Positions 22,056-36,717 of a stretch of DNA of 64,000 nt are shown piece after piece; positions within the stretch are counted from its first letter, which is position 1, and every line of letters begins with the position of its first letter. This DNA is from Stichopus chloronotus. Taxonomy: Eukaryota; Echinodermata; Holothuroidea; Aspidochirotida; Stichopodidae. The position numbers were made by a program, and so were the translations under genes. Where the stretch lies: the NCBI GenBank assembly GCA_021234535.1, contig CM037836.1, positions 29,284,769-29,348,768 on the forward strand, in the 5' to 3' direction. The notes under the pieces were generated by a model. That model was not told the origin of the DNA. It saw only the letters and a list, made by a program, of their open reading frames with translations, and ran no database searches.

Positions 22056-22980
22056 CAGTGGCGTCTTTACCGGGGGGGGGGGGGGGGAGGGTTGTTGGGA
22101 TAAAGCGCATGTTCCCAATAATTTTTCCTTCCAGAGTATAGCTATTCTTGTAACGTATGTAAGCTTCATTTGTTTGTAAGCCTGATGAGGTTCTTCGAAA
22201 GTAAAAAAAAAAAAGTTTAAAAAAAAATCCCCGAGAATGCTAATGTAGTAGGTGTTTTCGGCCAAAATTTCCGCCACGCTCAACTGATGGTGGCGCTCCG
22301 TTTAGATAGTTACCCTATGTGCAATCCAACGTAAGGTTGTTGCTTTTGCCGACTAAAAGATTTTAATGAGAAACGTGATTGAAAACGCGATTAAATAAGT
22401 GCAAATATTGCAGATAAAAGCAAACCCACTTAATAACATTTTTTCATAGATTGATGTTTTTCTCATTAAACTGAAAAATTGAAGAATTGAATGTCCGTAT
22501 ACTCCAAAGCTGGGTTCATATAGGACATCCAGGAGGTGTGGTTTCCCGTCATCGGGGAGGGGGGAATTGTAAAAGTTTTCTAGTACACTAGCGCCAACTG
22601 ATGGTGGCTCTCCACTTATGGACAGTCGTTTCCGCGAAGTGCGGCAAAAGGACCAAAGGGTTTCGCCCTCAGTAAAAACCTCCTGGATCATAGACGTATG
22701 ACAATACATTTGAAACAAAAGGGCATTCTACAGTACATTGCCATGAATGTGTAAATTTTATATGTAAAACATTCACCTTTAGTTGGTCAATTACCTAAGT
22801 ACACAAGTCAAAGTTCCAAATCTGAAATGTTTACTTGACAAAAAAAAAAACACTTGTATGGTAATAAATTAACGAACAAAGTAAACGAACACGGAGAGTG
22901 TGGCGGACGAGATGTTATATTTCCTGGTAATACATAGCAGAAGAAAATTGATACACAAGTAATCCAGACATCTGAAGCAT
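22056..22980. other. Intergenic DNA with a G16 run
   Basis: A G16 run is at 22072-22087. The minus frame at 22353-22718 (121 codons) has no recognised family. The phrases CAACTGATGGTGGC(G/T)CTCC at about 22280 and 22600 are a short direct repeat. Confidence 0.5.
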
Positions 22981-24300
22981 GCCATCGGGCACTTAATGAA
23001 TCAACTTCAGTGTTTCTGCAGTTACTGATAATTAGTGATAATTAATTAGTGATAACTGAAATGTTGCGTCCTCGACAATCTGAAAATATTTGTAAATAAA
23101 AACACCTCTTTAAATATTGGTTGTAGTTTTGTTCTTTGGGGATTCTCTTACTAACTACAATATAACGCCCACATGACTCTGTCTCTTCTCCAGTGCATTC
23201 ACTTTACCTGAGTAATTAATTAATGGAGTAATTAATTAATGAAAAGTGTCTCGTCTGCGACATTTTGTCGAAGAGGAGAAATTTTTTCAGTGACTATAGT
23301 GTTGCATTGCAATACCTCATCCACTCCTGTGATCCACATGAAGTAGCCTATATTCCTCAACGAAGCTTATAGGGGGACACTTGCCAGATTGTCAAGCAAG
23401 TCTCATGGAATTTAAATTGGTTGTCTTGAAAACATTATTTAGGAAATGACTACATGGACCCTATGAAAGCACAGTCCTGATCATGGTTCTTCGTAATGTA
23501 GTAGTCCCGGATAAGTGGTACCGGTGTAGTAGTGTGATGGGTAGCAACAGGAAAAGGGCAGGGGGGGGGGGGTGAACATACACTGTACTGTATGTTTTTA
23601 CAGTGAAGGCTTCATAAACCTCATGAGTCCACACTGCTGGTCATTATTCATGTTAATTATGTCAAAGATCCAGAAAACTCTACATTAATGTTGTCGCGAC
23701 ACTGAGAAATGTCACGTCAGCGACACTGATTATTATTTTATTTTAGAACAGGTAGGCCTATAGGGTTGAACATTGGTTAGTTCACAGTGGAGGCTTCATA
23801 CAGTCCATGAGCCACACTGCTGGTTATTTTTCATGTTAATTATGTCAAGTGGACCCCTAGAAGCCTGTACATTTTCTTTAACATGAATTTCCTCTAGTTT
23901 AAGGAGTATAGCCCCTTCAAATTTACTTGCTTACTAAAGTGACCCTTCCATACCCACACTCAGAGTGATTCCAGTTTTAATTTAACCATTGAAAATCTTT
24001 GTCCATTTTTTCACGTTCGCCACGAGCACTGACGAGGCTATAATTACATGACCTTCAATGTTATTACTGAAACTGAAACGGGTTTTTTTGTTATTTCAGA
24101 GTCCATGGGAATCACACAATGATGTAATTCATCTACTCTGAATAATTAATGTTTTAATTATGCAAAATGTCTCGTCTTCGACACAGCAATACCACGGAAT
24201 GCCCCTATATAGCCTACTTGTCGGCATTCATGTTTGTTTCCGTACGACTCTGGCTCTTCTTGGTGTCAAAGGGTGAGCTCACTGTTAGACTTTCTGTCCA
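22981..24300. repeat. Cluster of degenerate repeats with a GTCTCGTC/TCGAC core
   Basis: Four places share a homeobox-like AT core (TAATTAAT or TTAATTATG) followed within 10-60 bp by a CpG-bearing core: TTGCGTCCTCGACAA near 23064, GTGTCTCGTCTGCGACA near 23247, GTCACGTCAGCGACAC near 23710 and TGTCTCGTCTTCGACAC near 24168. Two further stretches near 23600-23690 and 23780-23860 share TTCACAGTGGAGGCTTCAT-type text and CACACTGCTGGT. These look like decayed copies of one repeat. The identity is unknown. Confidence 0.55.
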
Positions 24301-24444
24301 CCATTGTGTACAATCATTGCATGAATAACAGCCATTAAATGAACAAAATCTGACTTAACTATAATTTACAAAGGTGATTTCCCGGAAAAAAAGGCCTATA
24401 TATTCACCTTAGGAGGAGACTACACTAATTCTTAACCATCATAT

Positions 24445-24462
24445 CCCCCCCCCCCCCCCCCC
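24445..24462. repeat. C18 homopolymer run
   Basis: An uninterrupted run of 18 C, the longest single-base C run in the window. Confidence 0.9.
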
Positions 24463-25159
24463 GCTTCTGTCGGTTTACATATCCATTCCATTAATCAATT
24501 AGTCAATCCTTCATGTTTCACGGGCCCCGTTTCAAATTATGTCCCCCAGTCACACCGCCACGCATTGACACCCTTGCTTGTCCGTATGGCTGATGAGAGG
24601 CAACATTGCTCAATGATGTCAACAATCTAAGCCCATCACCACAGATGCAAAGTATGCCTATGTTAATACAAATGTGGATAGTAAGCCGGCGGATTGCGCT
24701 TATCCTTCATACGTACACTATGTGCGAAACAGGCTTATCTTTTTTAGATTGAGAAGAAAAAACTGTTTAGAGCCATTGACTAATTCAATAAAGCAAACTT
24801 CAAACAGAGAATATTAGGTCTAAGTCTTTTCATTCTTTGAGCAAAAGGAACAGACCTAATTATAAAATAAGCTTGACTAGACCCTACTTAAGACTTGGGT
24901 CATTCATGAAAGGCAATTATCACGGTTTAACAGTTATCGTTTTTACCGGAAGAGATAAACTGTGCTGTTGATAAACTTGCTTTTGAGTGAATCAATAAAG
25001 CGAAAGGGCAGAATAAACATACGAAGCAAATAAACAACACTGTGTAGGTCTATCAACTCTGTGGCCGCACTATGATCTCCTTGTGTGACTCACCAAACTC
25101 TGGGTCAGATTTGTGGTTTGGCCACATTTTCTGCTTGATACTGTGCTGTTAGTGCAGTG

Positions 25160-25358
25160 CCGTATGCTAGGTGTATACCAGACTGTGTGACACTGCTATT
25201 GTTTACGGACACCTGCCTACGAGGGCGCTTTACCATAACATTCATTTCCCATTACTTTGTCGCCATCTTAATAGTAGCAGCAGTAGGCTTTGTTTGGTTC
25301 CTAGATTTGACGGCTTTACATTTTCATTGATATACCTTTTTGTGCAAAACACGCCACA
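25160..25358 (+). promoter_or_regulatory. UBE2Q promoter / 5' UTR region
   Basis: This is the sequence directly upstream of the UBE2Q start codon. There is no clear TATA box. CGCCATCTTAA at 25261-25271 matches the core of the YY1 motif (GCCATCTT), which in animals often sits just downstream of transcription starts of housekeeping genes. The exact start site is not visible. Confidence 0.45.
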
Positions 25359-25520
25359 ATGGCGTGCATGGCTTCTCTGAAACAAGAGGTTAAACTTCTA
25401 GAGTCTCTTTTCCCGAAAGAAGACGAACGATTCCAGATTCATACAGCTACTCTAGACGAGTTGATGTGCAAGTTCATAGGAGCCGATAATGAGAAAATAG
25501 TTATTCGATGTAACTTTACA
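25359..25520 (+). CDS. UBE2Q2: UBE2Q exon 1 (start)
   Basis: ATG at 25359 with the context CACAATGG. It encodes residues 1-54, [20 protein letters not shown] through LDELMCKF to CNFT. The donor GTAAGT is at 25521, phase 0. A second in-frame ATG four codons in (MASLKQE) could also be used. The first is taken because it aligns with the usual family length. Confidence 0.95.
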
Positions 25521-28500
25521 GTAAGTGATACCATTCTTGTGTGTGACTGCCTGGAGTCCTAATGTGTCTAAAAGTACGCTAGACTGTAAGCATTTCATTA
25601 GAATTGACAGCAGATCATATGTTTTCAGCTTCTTTATAAAGGGCACATGCACGTAATGAGCAATTGTCAATGTTAAAATTTTAACCCAGCTTAGGCCCTG
25701 AGTGAGTGTGTATGTGTTCTGACAAGAGCCAGTATTGTAGCCTGTGGTTTGCATTTTGGCTACGGTAACAACCGCATACCGTACTCAGTAGGCTGTGTAA
25801 TTAGCCTAATCATGTTCGAACGTCATACTCATACTAGTCATGCCATATTATTACCCACATACTGGACTGCAACAAGAAGGATGGACTGTATCACAAAGGA
25901 GGCTTTCAATAAAAGGATACAACTGCAGAATGCAATGGCCCTAACACATTCCACCATGGGAGTGGGAGGCATGGTAGCTGTTGATCCACATACTGTAGAC
26001 AGTGTCCTTGGATAGCCTGTCCACACATAGCGTAACAGAATGACAACAAACTTTCACAGACAATTTTGTACACAGAAATGTTTCAAAGCCTCAACATAAC
26101 CCTTTTGCTCAGGTTTCCAAATGCTGCTCAGATACACCAAAAAAACACAGAAAATTGTGTATCATGCACAATTAGCCCACATACATGACTTTTGTTATCG
26201 TCTATGTTGTTGCTGCTGTAAAAGCACAATGTGAAATGCCATAGAGCATGTCTACTTTCAGGCGCATTCAACTACTGTAAATAAATGCTGACCTATGCTA
26301 CAGTAGGGGTACCCTTGGATATATGTTTACGTGGTTCCCAACATACAAATATTGTAGAAAAGCAGCATTCTAACAATTTAAATATAGTCTTCATAGCAGT
26401 ACTTACCTGCACATAGCTCTTTTTTTTTGCGGCATTTTGAAAGGTTTTAAATGTAAGTACATTGCAGCTTGCATTTTTCATGATCATTTTTGTAAATTCA
26501 ATATGTCCATTTACACAGATTAAGAATCTTTGTTTCATTATCTTTCAGATGATTAAAATTTATAGAATTAAACCACCTAGCTTTTCCAGAAAATAGTATG
26601 AACCCACACTACTAGTGTAGCTTCCGTCTCACACCATCATGAAGGCTGTCACATATTTCTTTTTAAGGGTTTGTGATATTTAGGGAACTGCATTACTTCA
26701 TTCAAAGGTCTTCTTTCAAAAACGCCATGGTATTGAACTTTTTACTGAAAACCCCCTACGTCATTCCTAAAATGTGATGTTTCTTCGGAAGAACTGAGAG
26801 TAATCTGTGAAACAGTAAGGTACATGTTTAACGTGAAGATGGGGGTGTCTCAGTAACATAGACTGTGATTGGCTGAGCATTATGAATGGTGCATGCGAAC
26901 AGCCGTTCAGCATTGTAGTAGATTGCCAACTACAACTTTGTGGTCTGTTCAATGGTAATGTGGAATGGACAATGTCACCTATGTTGAAAAAGAATATTAC
27001 AAAAAATACATCTCAGCCGTCTGTTGACTGATTTGCATGATTTTGTTTTGCTTGCTTGATTATTTCATGCTGCATTTTATCAATAGGAATTATCTCTCTC
27101 CTTTTGTGTGTCGCTACCTTGGAGGAGGCAGTCATGGTGCCTCAGTGAAGAGAGCTAGGGGCATTTGGTGGCTAGAAGCATTTAGTTTCACCAAAAAGTC
27201 CATAATAATAGGCATACATACATAGTGACATACGACCCCTGTGGCACATTCCCCAGCCTCCTTTGTATCATACAGTACATAGTAATGTTGTTGCATCATT
27301 TTAAAAAAAATCCCTTGTGTACATAACACATTGTTATTTATTTTTGTTGCTGCATCACTCTGCAAGTAATGTCTACATCACTGTGATCAAAGTTATAACG
27401 TTTTGTTCTTTTAAAATGACATCATAATCATGTGATGTTCTTCACTGTGAAACGGTGCCTGTGCATGGGACATTGTCTTCACCATCAAGCTAAAATATCA
27501 AAGTTCTGTTCATTTACCACAACATGACATCATAACCTTGTCTTTATTCACTGTGACACCACGACTGTGCCTCAAATTGGGACACAGTCTTCCTCAGCTA
27601 GTACTGTGTGATCAAAGTTCCAATTTATGACATTATAATCTGAGCCTTTCCTCACTGTGCATGTCCATTTGGGACATGGTCTTCCCCATCAAGCCAAAAT
27701 TATGTTGTATTCTACAGTCCAGTTCATCCCAATGAACAGTGTGGCTGTCTATCAATTAAAAAACATATGTGATACCTAGATACCTAGTTGGCCTATTTGC
27801 TATGTTTGTCTCTTTTTCTAAATGTCATATGGTGGCATGTTGTATTTTACCTCACATTTTACATCTGTGAGAAAATTAACTTAACATTCAGTCAACTGGT
27901 AAAAGTTTCATTAACAATGCCAGAGACTCTCATTTTGAAATAAACAAAGTTTACATGAGGACTACGCATCAATTGTTGGAAAGTCTTTGCCTGCAGTTGG
28001 ACATAATTCCCAAGATGACATGAGCTTAGCCATTAATTTTGGTACAGTGTTACTTGAACCATTTCTCTGCTCATTGCAAATGCTGTGAGACTTGTTAGAC
28101 TGTTGTATTGCATTTTTGCTGGTGTATGGCAAGGGGTTTTTGTTTGGCAAAGGAATCTGTTAATTAAGGCAATTACTTTTTGTGAGAATTTAAATAAAAG
28201 AAATGTATACACATACACTTAGTCAAAAAAATTCTGAAAAAAATTCTAAAAAATTGACATCACATTTTGTCTTACAAAAATATAAAATGTGAAATATGGT
28301 TTTCTCTACCTCTATTTTTCCCTTCATGAGATATTTTAATGTGCCATTTTCTGCATCCCACTCATCATTGATGACTTTTCTAGTGCTGTCACGACTATGT
28401 ACAGTTTTGGCCTTGACTGTCACTTAAAAGGAATTTCCAGCTGTGAATAAAGTCATTTCAAATAGTTGATGATATGGTGCATGGAGCTCTGGACTATGTA

Positions 28501-31500
28501 ACCTTTCAAAACCCATCACCAGGTTTGTAGTTACATTCGGCAATGGTGGGCGGCACCACCCACTGCTCGAAATACCCGTTGGCAATTTGGGTCTTGATGA
28601 TACAGTACCGCTCAACACAAGTTTTTCTCATAAAACATGAAAGTGACAAATGTTTCCAAAATACATACATTCGTTAGCATAGCATAAATTTGCAAAGGGT
28701 CATTAAAATTAAACCATGATTGAAAATGTGTTGAGCTTCGGAATCCCCTTGACCCCCCATTAGGGGTCCTTAAGTGGACCCTGGACCCCAGGCCATAAAG
28801 AGAAAGACTCCGGTAGCTTTGCTCCCTCTATACGCAGTGGATACAGTAATTTGCCACCACTTAAATTAAGCTTCAAACCTGCCTATCATCTTCATGCAGT
28901 ATATCTCCATGTGCAGTAGTTTATAGTAGCTGGGAGCTCTGCAATTTTGCATTTTACAGATTTCCAAATTAGTTGTATCCTAAAGATATACTAGACATGG
29001 GATGACTGTAGGCTAATGTACAACCTCATAAAAGGTGACAGCTGGTTAATTGCATACTGTATGTGTACAGTATACCAGCATTTGTGCAATAGATTAGGCC
29101 TACATCTAGCCTGTTTTAATGTAGCCACTGATCAGAAGTGCTCTAAGTTACGATCCCAACAAACTTTTTTTTGGTTTTCCCTCAAGGTGGATTTACCTAT
29201 GCAGTTACTGTCAAGTCTCTATCCTGTATTTCCAGGAAATATCACAAGAGATAATGGTACAGTAGTAAATTTACTACTAAGGCATTATGTCTTCAAACAA
29301 ACAGTGAACTGTAAAAAGTCAAAAGTTTTTTGTTTCAACAAAGTTGCCAGTACAGTATGTACTGTACAGTTCTGCATAGTGCAAACTTGATGGTATCAGG
29401 AACTGTAATACTGTAAAGCACTTGTGTTTTGCTAAAACTGCTGATTGCTAGTCATTCTGTGAGCATGATATTATGTTATGCTACCAGCAATTGTCCCTGC
29501 TGTACTGTAAGGCATGCTCTTTGTGAGGATGTTGGATGCAGTGTTGGAAAAGTCTTGTTCAATTTCCTTGGAACATGATTGACAATGTGACCGATTTCCC
29601 TCTAGCATCAATTGGCGAACTATAATGAGCACGTGAAGGGTGAAAGCCAGTCAATGTGGGGTCCCTAGGGAGCAGGTGGGGCTCCTCACATATCAAAACA
29701 TTTGGTAAAATAGTTTGCAAGTGCGCATGAGGAATAAGACTAGTCCACCATTTACATTTATTACATCCAAAAAAAATTTCTGAATATCAATGTAGAACTC
29801 TGCGGAAGTTGCAGTACACAAATGTGAAAATCGCAAAAGTCTTTTTGTAAGTGTAAATGCAACAAAGAACTAGTAACTAAACCTGCTGTGCTGAATATCT
29901 ACAGTACAGTATGTATCTGATGAGCAGCATTTCTTCTGTCAAAAACCTCTACTGTAGATGCAGTTATTTCAACAGCTGGACTAGTTGGTACCAATCAAAG
30001 CAAACCAATGGTTAAAAGATTGGGACATTGAAGTACGTCAACTGACTGTATGACTGCCACCGCAGAGTACAGTTCGAAGCTGTTCAGGAGGGGACAGGGA
30101 GCATTTTGTAAAAGCCTAAAAGGAGACTTGAAGTGTCTGATTGTAGATCTAACCGTATGTTCCCCCTATGTACAGTACATATAGCTATAACCAGACCCAG
30201 TACTTGCCGCTCATTGGATGTTGTGTAAAAGTTGTCTGCGCTGTTACTCGAGCTGGGTTTCTTTTGCTTGATGCTCAGGCTCTGTGAAATCGTAGTACTG
30301 TAATTTTTGTAAGATGTAGGTGGAGTTAGTAGATTTGCTTTTCATGATTCATTGGCAAGTGATGATTTATTGTTTCAAGATATGATCGGTCATTATTTTC
30401 ATAGAACGTGGGGTAAGCAACCTCAGAATATCAGTCATGACTATTGACCGTGTATGTTGCTGATATGTTGAATCGTCAAACAACGTAGGCCTACTGATGT
30501 AAAGCAGTTACTGTACAGTACCTGTACAGTAGTGTTTTTAAACCCCTGCAATATTTATGTTAAAACATTTCAAAGAGCCATGCTCAGTAGCCCTGATAAT
30601 GGATCAACAAAAACACAAAGATAAACTGGCTTTTGGATTGTTTTTCAATTTGTGCTTGTTTGCTTATTTCTTTATTTTTTGGTTTGCTTTCTTTTTTTGT
30701 TGTCCAGCCCTAGATTTCCCACAAGCACCACAGATTTCCTCTGAACCGGGTTGAGACGGTTTGTGAGGTTTTCCAACCCATGTTGGATGTAGGTACAGTG
30801 CTGTATGCATTGTCATCTGAACAGTCCATCATTTTGCCTCTCATCCAAATGCTTCGTTACATTAACATGTAGACAGCCATCTTGCAAAAGAAAAGCATCA
30901 TGGGTAAAGTGTTCCTGTACAGATCTGATGACCACCATTTTGGTTGCTTCTCATTTGTCTTTCAGGACTTGTATCCATCTTCACCTCCTGTTTGGTTTTG
31001 CGAATCGGATGATGCCGTCGTATCAACAGTTATTGAGAGCTTGTCAGAGATACCCCGTTCCAGCCAATTGGTGAGTTTTCTTATGCAAAGTTTGTAGCTT
31101 GGTCTTTTTTGACACATGGCTGTGTGCTGATGCTTTGACCCAAGCACTTTGTACCAGTTACTGTCAAACCAAGTCATATATAGTAAGGTTGATCAGAAGG
31201 AAGGAATACACAAATTTCAAACATATCAACATGTCAATGTCTCACAGACATCAAGTTAAGATAAGGGATGCTGAATTTTGACATTTTAAATGATGTGGAC
31301 TGATTATGGCCTCTGCAATGGATGCTAATGATTTGTACAATTACTTTGCATACTTCATAATTATCATGAACAAAACATTTTAAAGATGGGTAAAGTTTGT
31401 TTAGCATTTGTGCTGATCTTCCCACCAGGCATTCCAATACAACAAGCAAAAATAGAAGACAGTGAAAATGGAGTAAAGTTTACAATATGATAGGAAAGAA

Positions 31501-34500
31501 AGGGTAAAAAAATTAAAAAATGGCAGAAGCAGAAAGTAGTATGTCAGCGTATGCAGCTGTGAATTTATGAGCTTATTCATTTCCATGCATGGCAAAATTC
31601 TGGAATTGTAGGTTTGATTGGAGGCAATGCTTTTGGTGAAACAGGTCTTTGCATGGACTGTAGACAGTCATGTGTCAGCATGGGTTAAAGGAAATCCAAT
31701 ATTCCTAAAGTACTGAATTGTTGAATTTAAGTCTGTTTCATGGAAATTGTATGTTTGCTGTTGTACTTCAGATAATTTGATGCAGAAAAGTAAGTTTAGG
31801 GAAATACCACAAATTGTAAAAAGGAGATGACAAAAGAAATCACATCTGCAGCAAAAGCAAATTCTGTTCTGCTAATTGTTAACAAATTCCACTGTATCTT
31901 TAAAGGGTCACAGAGACTCAGTGGCCTGATAAGTGCTGACCACTGTAATATAAAGGATGTAAAGGATCTTACAACTGATTCATTGTAAGTCACATGAAGT
32001 GTCACCACGGGTACAGTGCTGTACATGTATTTTACTTAAGAGTTCACAAGTAACCAACACTTCAGGTAATTGTGCAATCTTAAAATTGTGTGGTTTGTAA
32101 GTACAATTGCAACTTTCAATAAAAGAGTCTAAGGAATTTAAGCAACAAGATACAGTACATGTAGTGTTGGAATGCTTCCTGGATGTGAAACACTAACTGA
32201 AACATGCATTGAAGGGATGTACTGTATACAGTGCTGTAAATTTAAGGACGCTGTATTGATGGTTCTTGGATACTGTATTACCTATACACATGTATTACAT
32301 TAGCAGTGAATGTATTCATGTACTACAGTACTGCAGCATTAAAATGGTATGATTATTTGGTATCCATGAATTGCAGGAAAGCACTGACTACTGTAATATA
32401 ATTATCATACTGTGAAAATAAGGTACAATAGTTCAACATTTTAAGTGGACAGTGTTCATTTAAAGTCCCTCTCTCATTATGGTTTAACTTCTTGTTACAT
32501 ACATCTGCATGTATGCATGTGTGCAGTATAGTGGTACAGAAGGATACTCCTTTTTTCAAATGTTATCATACATACTGAATAAAAAATGGATCAGAATCTT
32601 CAGCGATCTAGATAGTCAAAAGTCTCCTCAGTCTTCTCCAGAGGCCAAGTTCTTACAGCAAGTTTAGGATCTCATCGTAGTTTTCAAAACACTGACAATA
32701 GCAGGGAATGCTTCCTGCAGAGAAATATGACCGTTGTCACTCCTGATTCACTCACATTTGCAGTAAGACTTTCTCGGCTGTTTATGCTGACTCCTTGGGC
32801 AGGATGCATTGATGATTTTGTCCATTGAGGCATAATTCAGTGGGACACTGAATTTTCAAATTATTGTTTTTTTAAGGTGGTAGTAATCAGGGTCTCTCTC
32901 TCTTTCACACGAAATAACATCTTGTTATTCTTATTCAATGTTACAGTTTAGAGTTTAAGGAGTTCTTCTAAACATAATCGTGCTAGTAGAGAACATTGAT
33001 GGCAATCGAACTGGCCCTAGTTAATAAGGTAATTGCATACATGAGGCAGTACAAAGGTTCACTTTGCCATTCATTATGCTGTTAGAATGTCAGTTACTCA
33101 GTAACATTGGTGTGATTATGAATCAGCGGCTGCATTGTCACATTATACTGTGATGAGGAATACTGCAGGAGTAATGACATTAAACACAGAATCCTTCAAT
33201 CCTGCTTTAAGTCATAGCTAACTCCTAGACGTCTCCAATACAGTAGCGGGTATTTCTTTTACATTACAGTACATGTTTCGATGGTCAACTACTGTGTTGG
33301 CTAATACCACGAATAGTTGTTACATTAGTTACTGTTGTCAGTTGTCCTTTCCATGAGGTATGGGTGGGAGGGTTAGGTTGGAATAAATGAATTGCAGATA
33401 GAGGCAGGGCTTGTAGTGAGTGTGGATACAATGGGGGGAGGGGTCATTTTGGGACCAAATAAAAATTGTCATGGAGTGGCTAAAGGTTTTGCATATATGT
33501 GAAGCACACAAACATCTGTATGTATGAAGAATTGCATGCTACACCCATTACAGTACGTGGGAAATGCATACAGTGTGCGAATCAAGCAAAAATTTTTGTA
33601 TGTTACTTTATGTTACCCCCTTCAGATATCTATAAGCTTAAACCCAGTTTCTGATAATTATAAAAATACAGTACCTCTCTGCAATGTGGGTGAGGGGTTG
33701 GGTTTGTTCAATAACCATCATCCCCTTCCCACACCATGACACTACCATTGTGTTAACAAGGTCACCTTTAATTTCAATGCTGGAGTTCACTGTAACTTAG
33801 TAAGTTTTTTTCATTAATTAGCATTCTTTGATCATCATACTGTACTTGTAAAATCCCCTAGTGAGATATTGTCACTTACTGTACAGTATGTAGGCTTACA
33901 ATACCAACTATGATTGAATGACCAGCACAAGGGCTCAAAATAAATGCAGTGTTATTCAACCAAGAAAAAGGACTAAAATGCTTATGTATTTACTATACTT
34001 AAAGTGGTTTTGAACTGAGGATCTCTACTGTTATAACCAAAGGAGTTCTCTCTATGATACTGCCTTTTGTTCAAAATGATGCACTTTGCCAGTTGTGTAA
34101 TGTTTGATGTTATTATGTGCAGTACATGTACAGTACATATAGAGACCCACGGTATGCATGTTAAGTACCGTTACACATAATACAGGGCTATAGTATTCTA
34201 GATATGCAAAGTGGGTGGTTTGTAAGGCCCTGACAGCTGTTTAACCCCCTATTGATTGTTAATGCATACTGTAAGTAATGCAAGGAAGATTAAAATGTTT
34301 GGTAAGTACTGTAATCAAAAGGTTAGAACTTTTCTTTAGATGTGTTTTGTTGCACAGTTCTGAAATGATGGAGACCTACATTGGATGCCACAATGGAAGT
34401 GCAATAGATACCCAGTGTAAAGTGTTTTCATGTGCTGATTGAGTATTACAGTTGGTACCTTTTTCATGTCTCCAACTGTGAGACAACTTCCATCCTCTCC

Positions 34501-36686
34501 AGGAATTTAGAGGTACATGTACATCATAAAGGTCTTTTATACTGTACAATATAGAAACATTACCACTTCACACATAGTGCTGATTTTCATGCAACATAAT
34601 AGCTGTATTGCATGTACTGTCCTTTGGCATGTTATTGTACAGTGTGGTAGAGAAATGAGAGATATGAGGTGTGTGTCTATTGTGTTTCCTTTGTGTAGTA
34701 TGTCGATTGAGACAACAAAATGGTTTTGAGCTTCAGTTACTTTTGAAGTGCATACAGCTTATTGGTACTGTTGATGTGCCTGTGAAGTATGATTAGTTCA
34801 TAATTTATTCACCAGAATATTACTTTTTGACAAGATTGTATAAATTTATTAATTAAGATTATGTCTAGTTTGGGTTGTATTATTCACAGTTTGCAAATTA
34901 ATGGTGCAGTTGACAGTGGTTTGATTTGACAGAAGTATTCTGTCCAATGTGGTCTACAGCACAATTACTATTTTTCTGTTGTTTTTCAAATCATGTTGGG
35001 TGAATGTTGTTATAAAAAAGGCAATACACACTGAAAATTGCAATTTCTATGTTGTTGAGTCATTATATGATGAGCACTTCAAATTTCCTACATGCACAGT
35101 GTGTTTAGGCTTGTACAGTGGACCGTTTCAAAATACGCAGTTTAGTAAGTAGGTGAAGTTCCAGGGAGTTAATTGTTCTTCAGATTCACTTCGTAAACAT
35201 TTATTTACCCCTCGCTTGCACTTGTGCATTTGTCAACCCTCTAAATAAAGTTCTTGCCTCCTTTATACCCAAATTGACCTTGATGCCTTTTGCTCAGGGC
35301 TAGAGCTACCACGTGTCTTATAGGTACAGTAGTCCGAAAAATTGCTCACAGATTGGTAGTCAGTGGATAAACCTTGAGTACTGTATTCTCATGTGTCTTT
35401 TTGCAGAGCGTTTTTGTAAGTTTTTTGCAAAATCGATCGAATTTCACTCAGCTTCTTTGAGATCATGTCCTTGTGCAGTCTCGCACTGTAGCCAGTTTCA
35501 GAAACTTGTAGAAATTTATACTTACAGTAGTTATAGTGTACCTTCCAGGAAGGGTGGTGTTCTACAGTTTCATCTGCTTTGACACAATATTTTTCTTATC
35601 TTCCTCTCATTTCCCTCCTGGTAAAGGATGTGTTTGTCAGCTCCACATCTTCCGACAACACTACCATCGTTGTCATCATCATCATCATCATCATAATTCT
35701 TTACCCCTTCTTTCATTTTCTCTACCTTTTGAAATCTCTTTATCCTCAATAAAACTGACACATACTGACACTCCACCTGTGCATCTTAACTGTTTGTAAG
35801 TTGAAATTTGTACAGTACATACTGTATGTCAGAGAATTTAGACTGATATAAAAGCACTGAACTGTAGGTATGCAAAGTTAGGATACTGCATTGTAAAAGC
35901 TGTAATAATGGTTGCTTAACTTGCTTTGTACTCTACCATGTACAGTAGGTGTATGTTCCCAGTTACAACACTGACTTTTATACAGTCCTGTCCACGCTAC
36001 ATCAAACCCTTAGCATTCCTGAGAGGGTACATTACAGTTGATGCATGCACACTGTACATTTTGACAAGAGCAAAATTAACAGTACCTCAGTTCATGTTAA
36101 AAGGACATTTTAGCTCTGCTGTGCAATGGGCCTTGGACGTAGATTCCTCTATTGCTAGAACAACTTTAGGATAAATAATATAAAGTGACATTCTCTAAAG
36201 TCTGCCCATCTCTTGCACAGCAGATATAGCAACATACACAAGCTTCTCAGTTGTAAGCTTGTGTGATGAACATAGTAAACAGGGAAGAAGAAGAAGAGAA
36301 CAGTTATGGGTTTCTCTGTTAGTCATGTGACTCTTCTTATCATGAAGTTTTCTACAGTATTTTCTTCATGTTACATGAGTGTTTGTACATCTACTGGTAC
36401 ACATAGTATCCTTAATGTGACCATGAGGATGCATATTGAAATTCTATGAGGATTCATACTGGGTGCTACTAAGAACAACTATTTGTCACTAGTGACCAGT
36501 TTTGTTTTGCGATATAATGAGTTTGCTTGCAATGTTGTCATTTTCCTCCTGTCTGTTCTTACTTCTCTCAGATTTCGTGACTAGATGGAGATTTCAAATT
36601 GTGTGTCTGTGCCTACATGTGTGTGCATGTGTAGTGTTCAGTATATTGGCATAGATCTATATGTATGTATGCATGTATGTGTGTAC

Positions 36687-36717
<31 letters not shown>

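Noticed and set aside
22056..22120. CAGTGGCGTC followed by G16, similar to a hAT terminus
   Set aside because: No matching inverted end or 8-bp duplication was found downstream. The TTACAGTG word near 23598 is not next to a suitable terminus.
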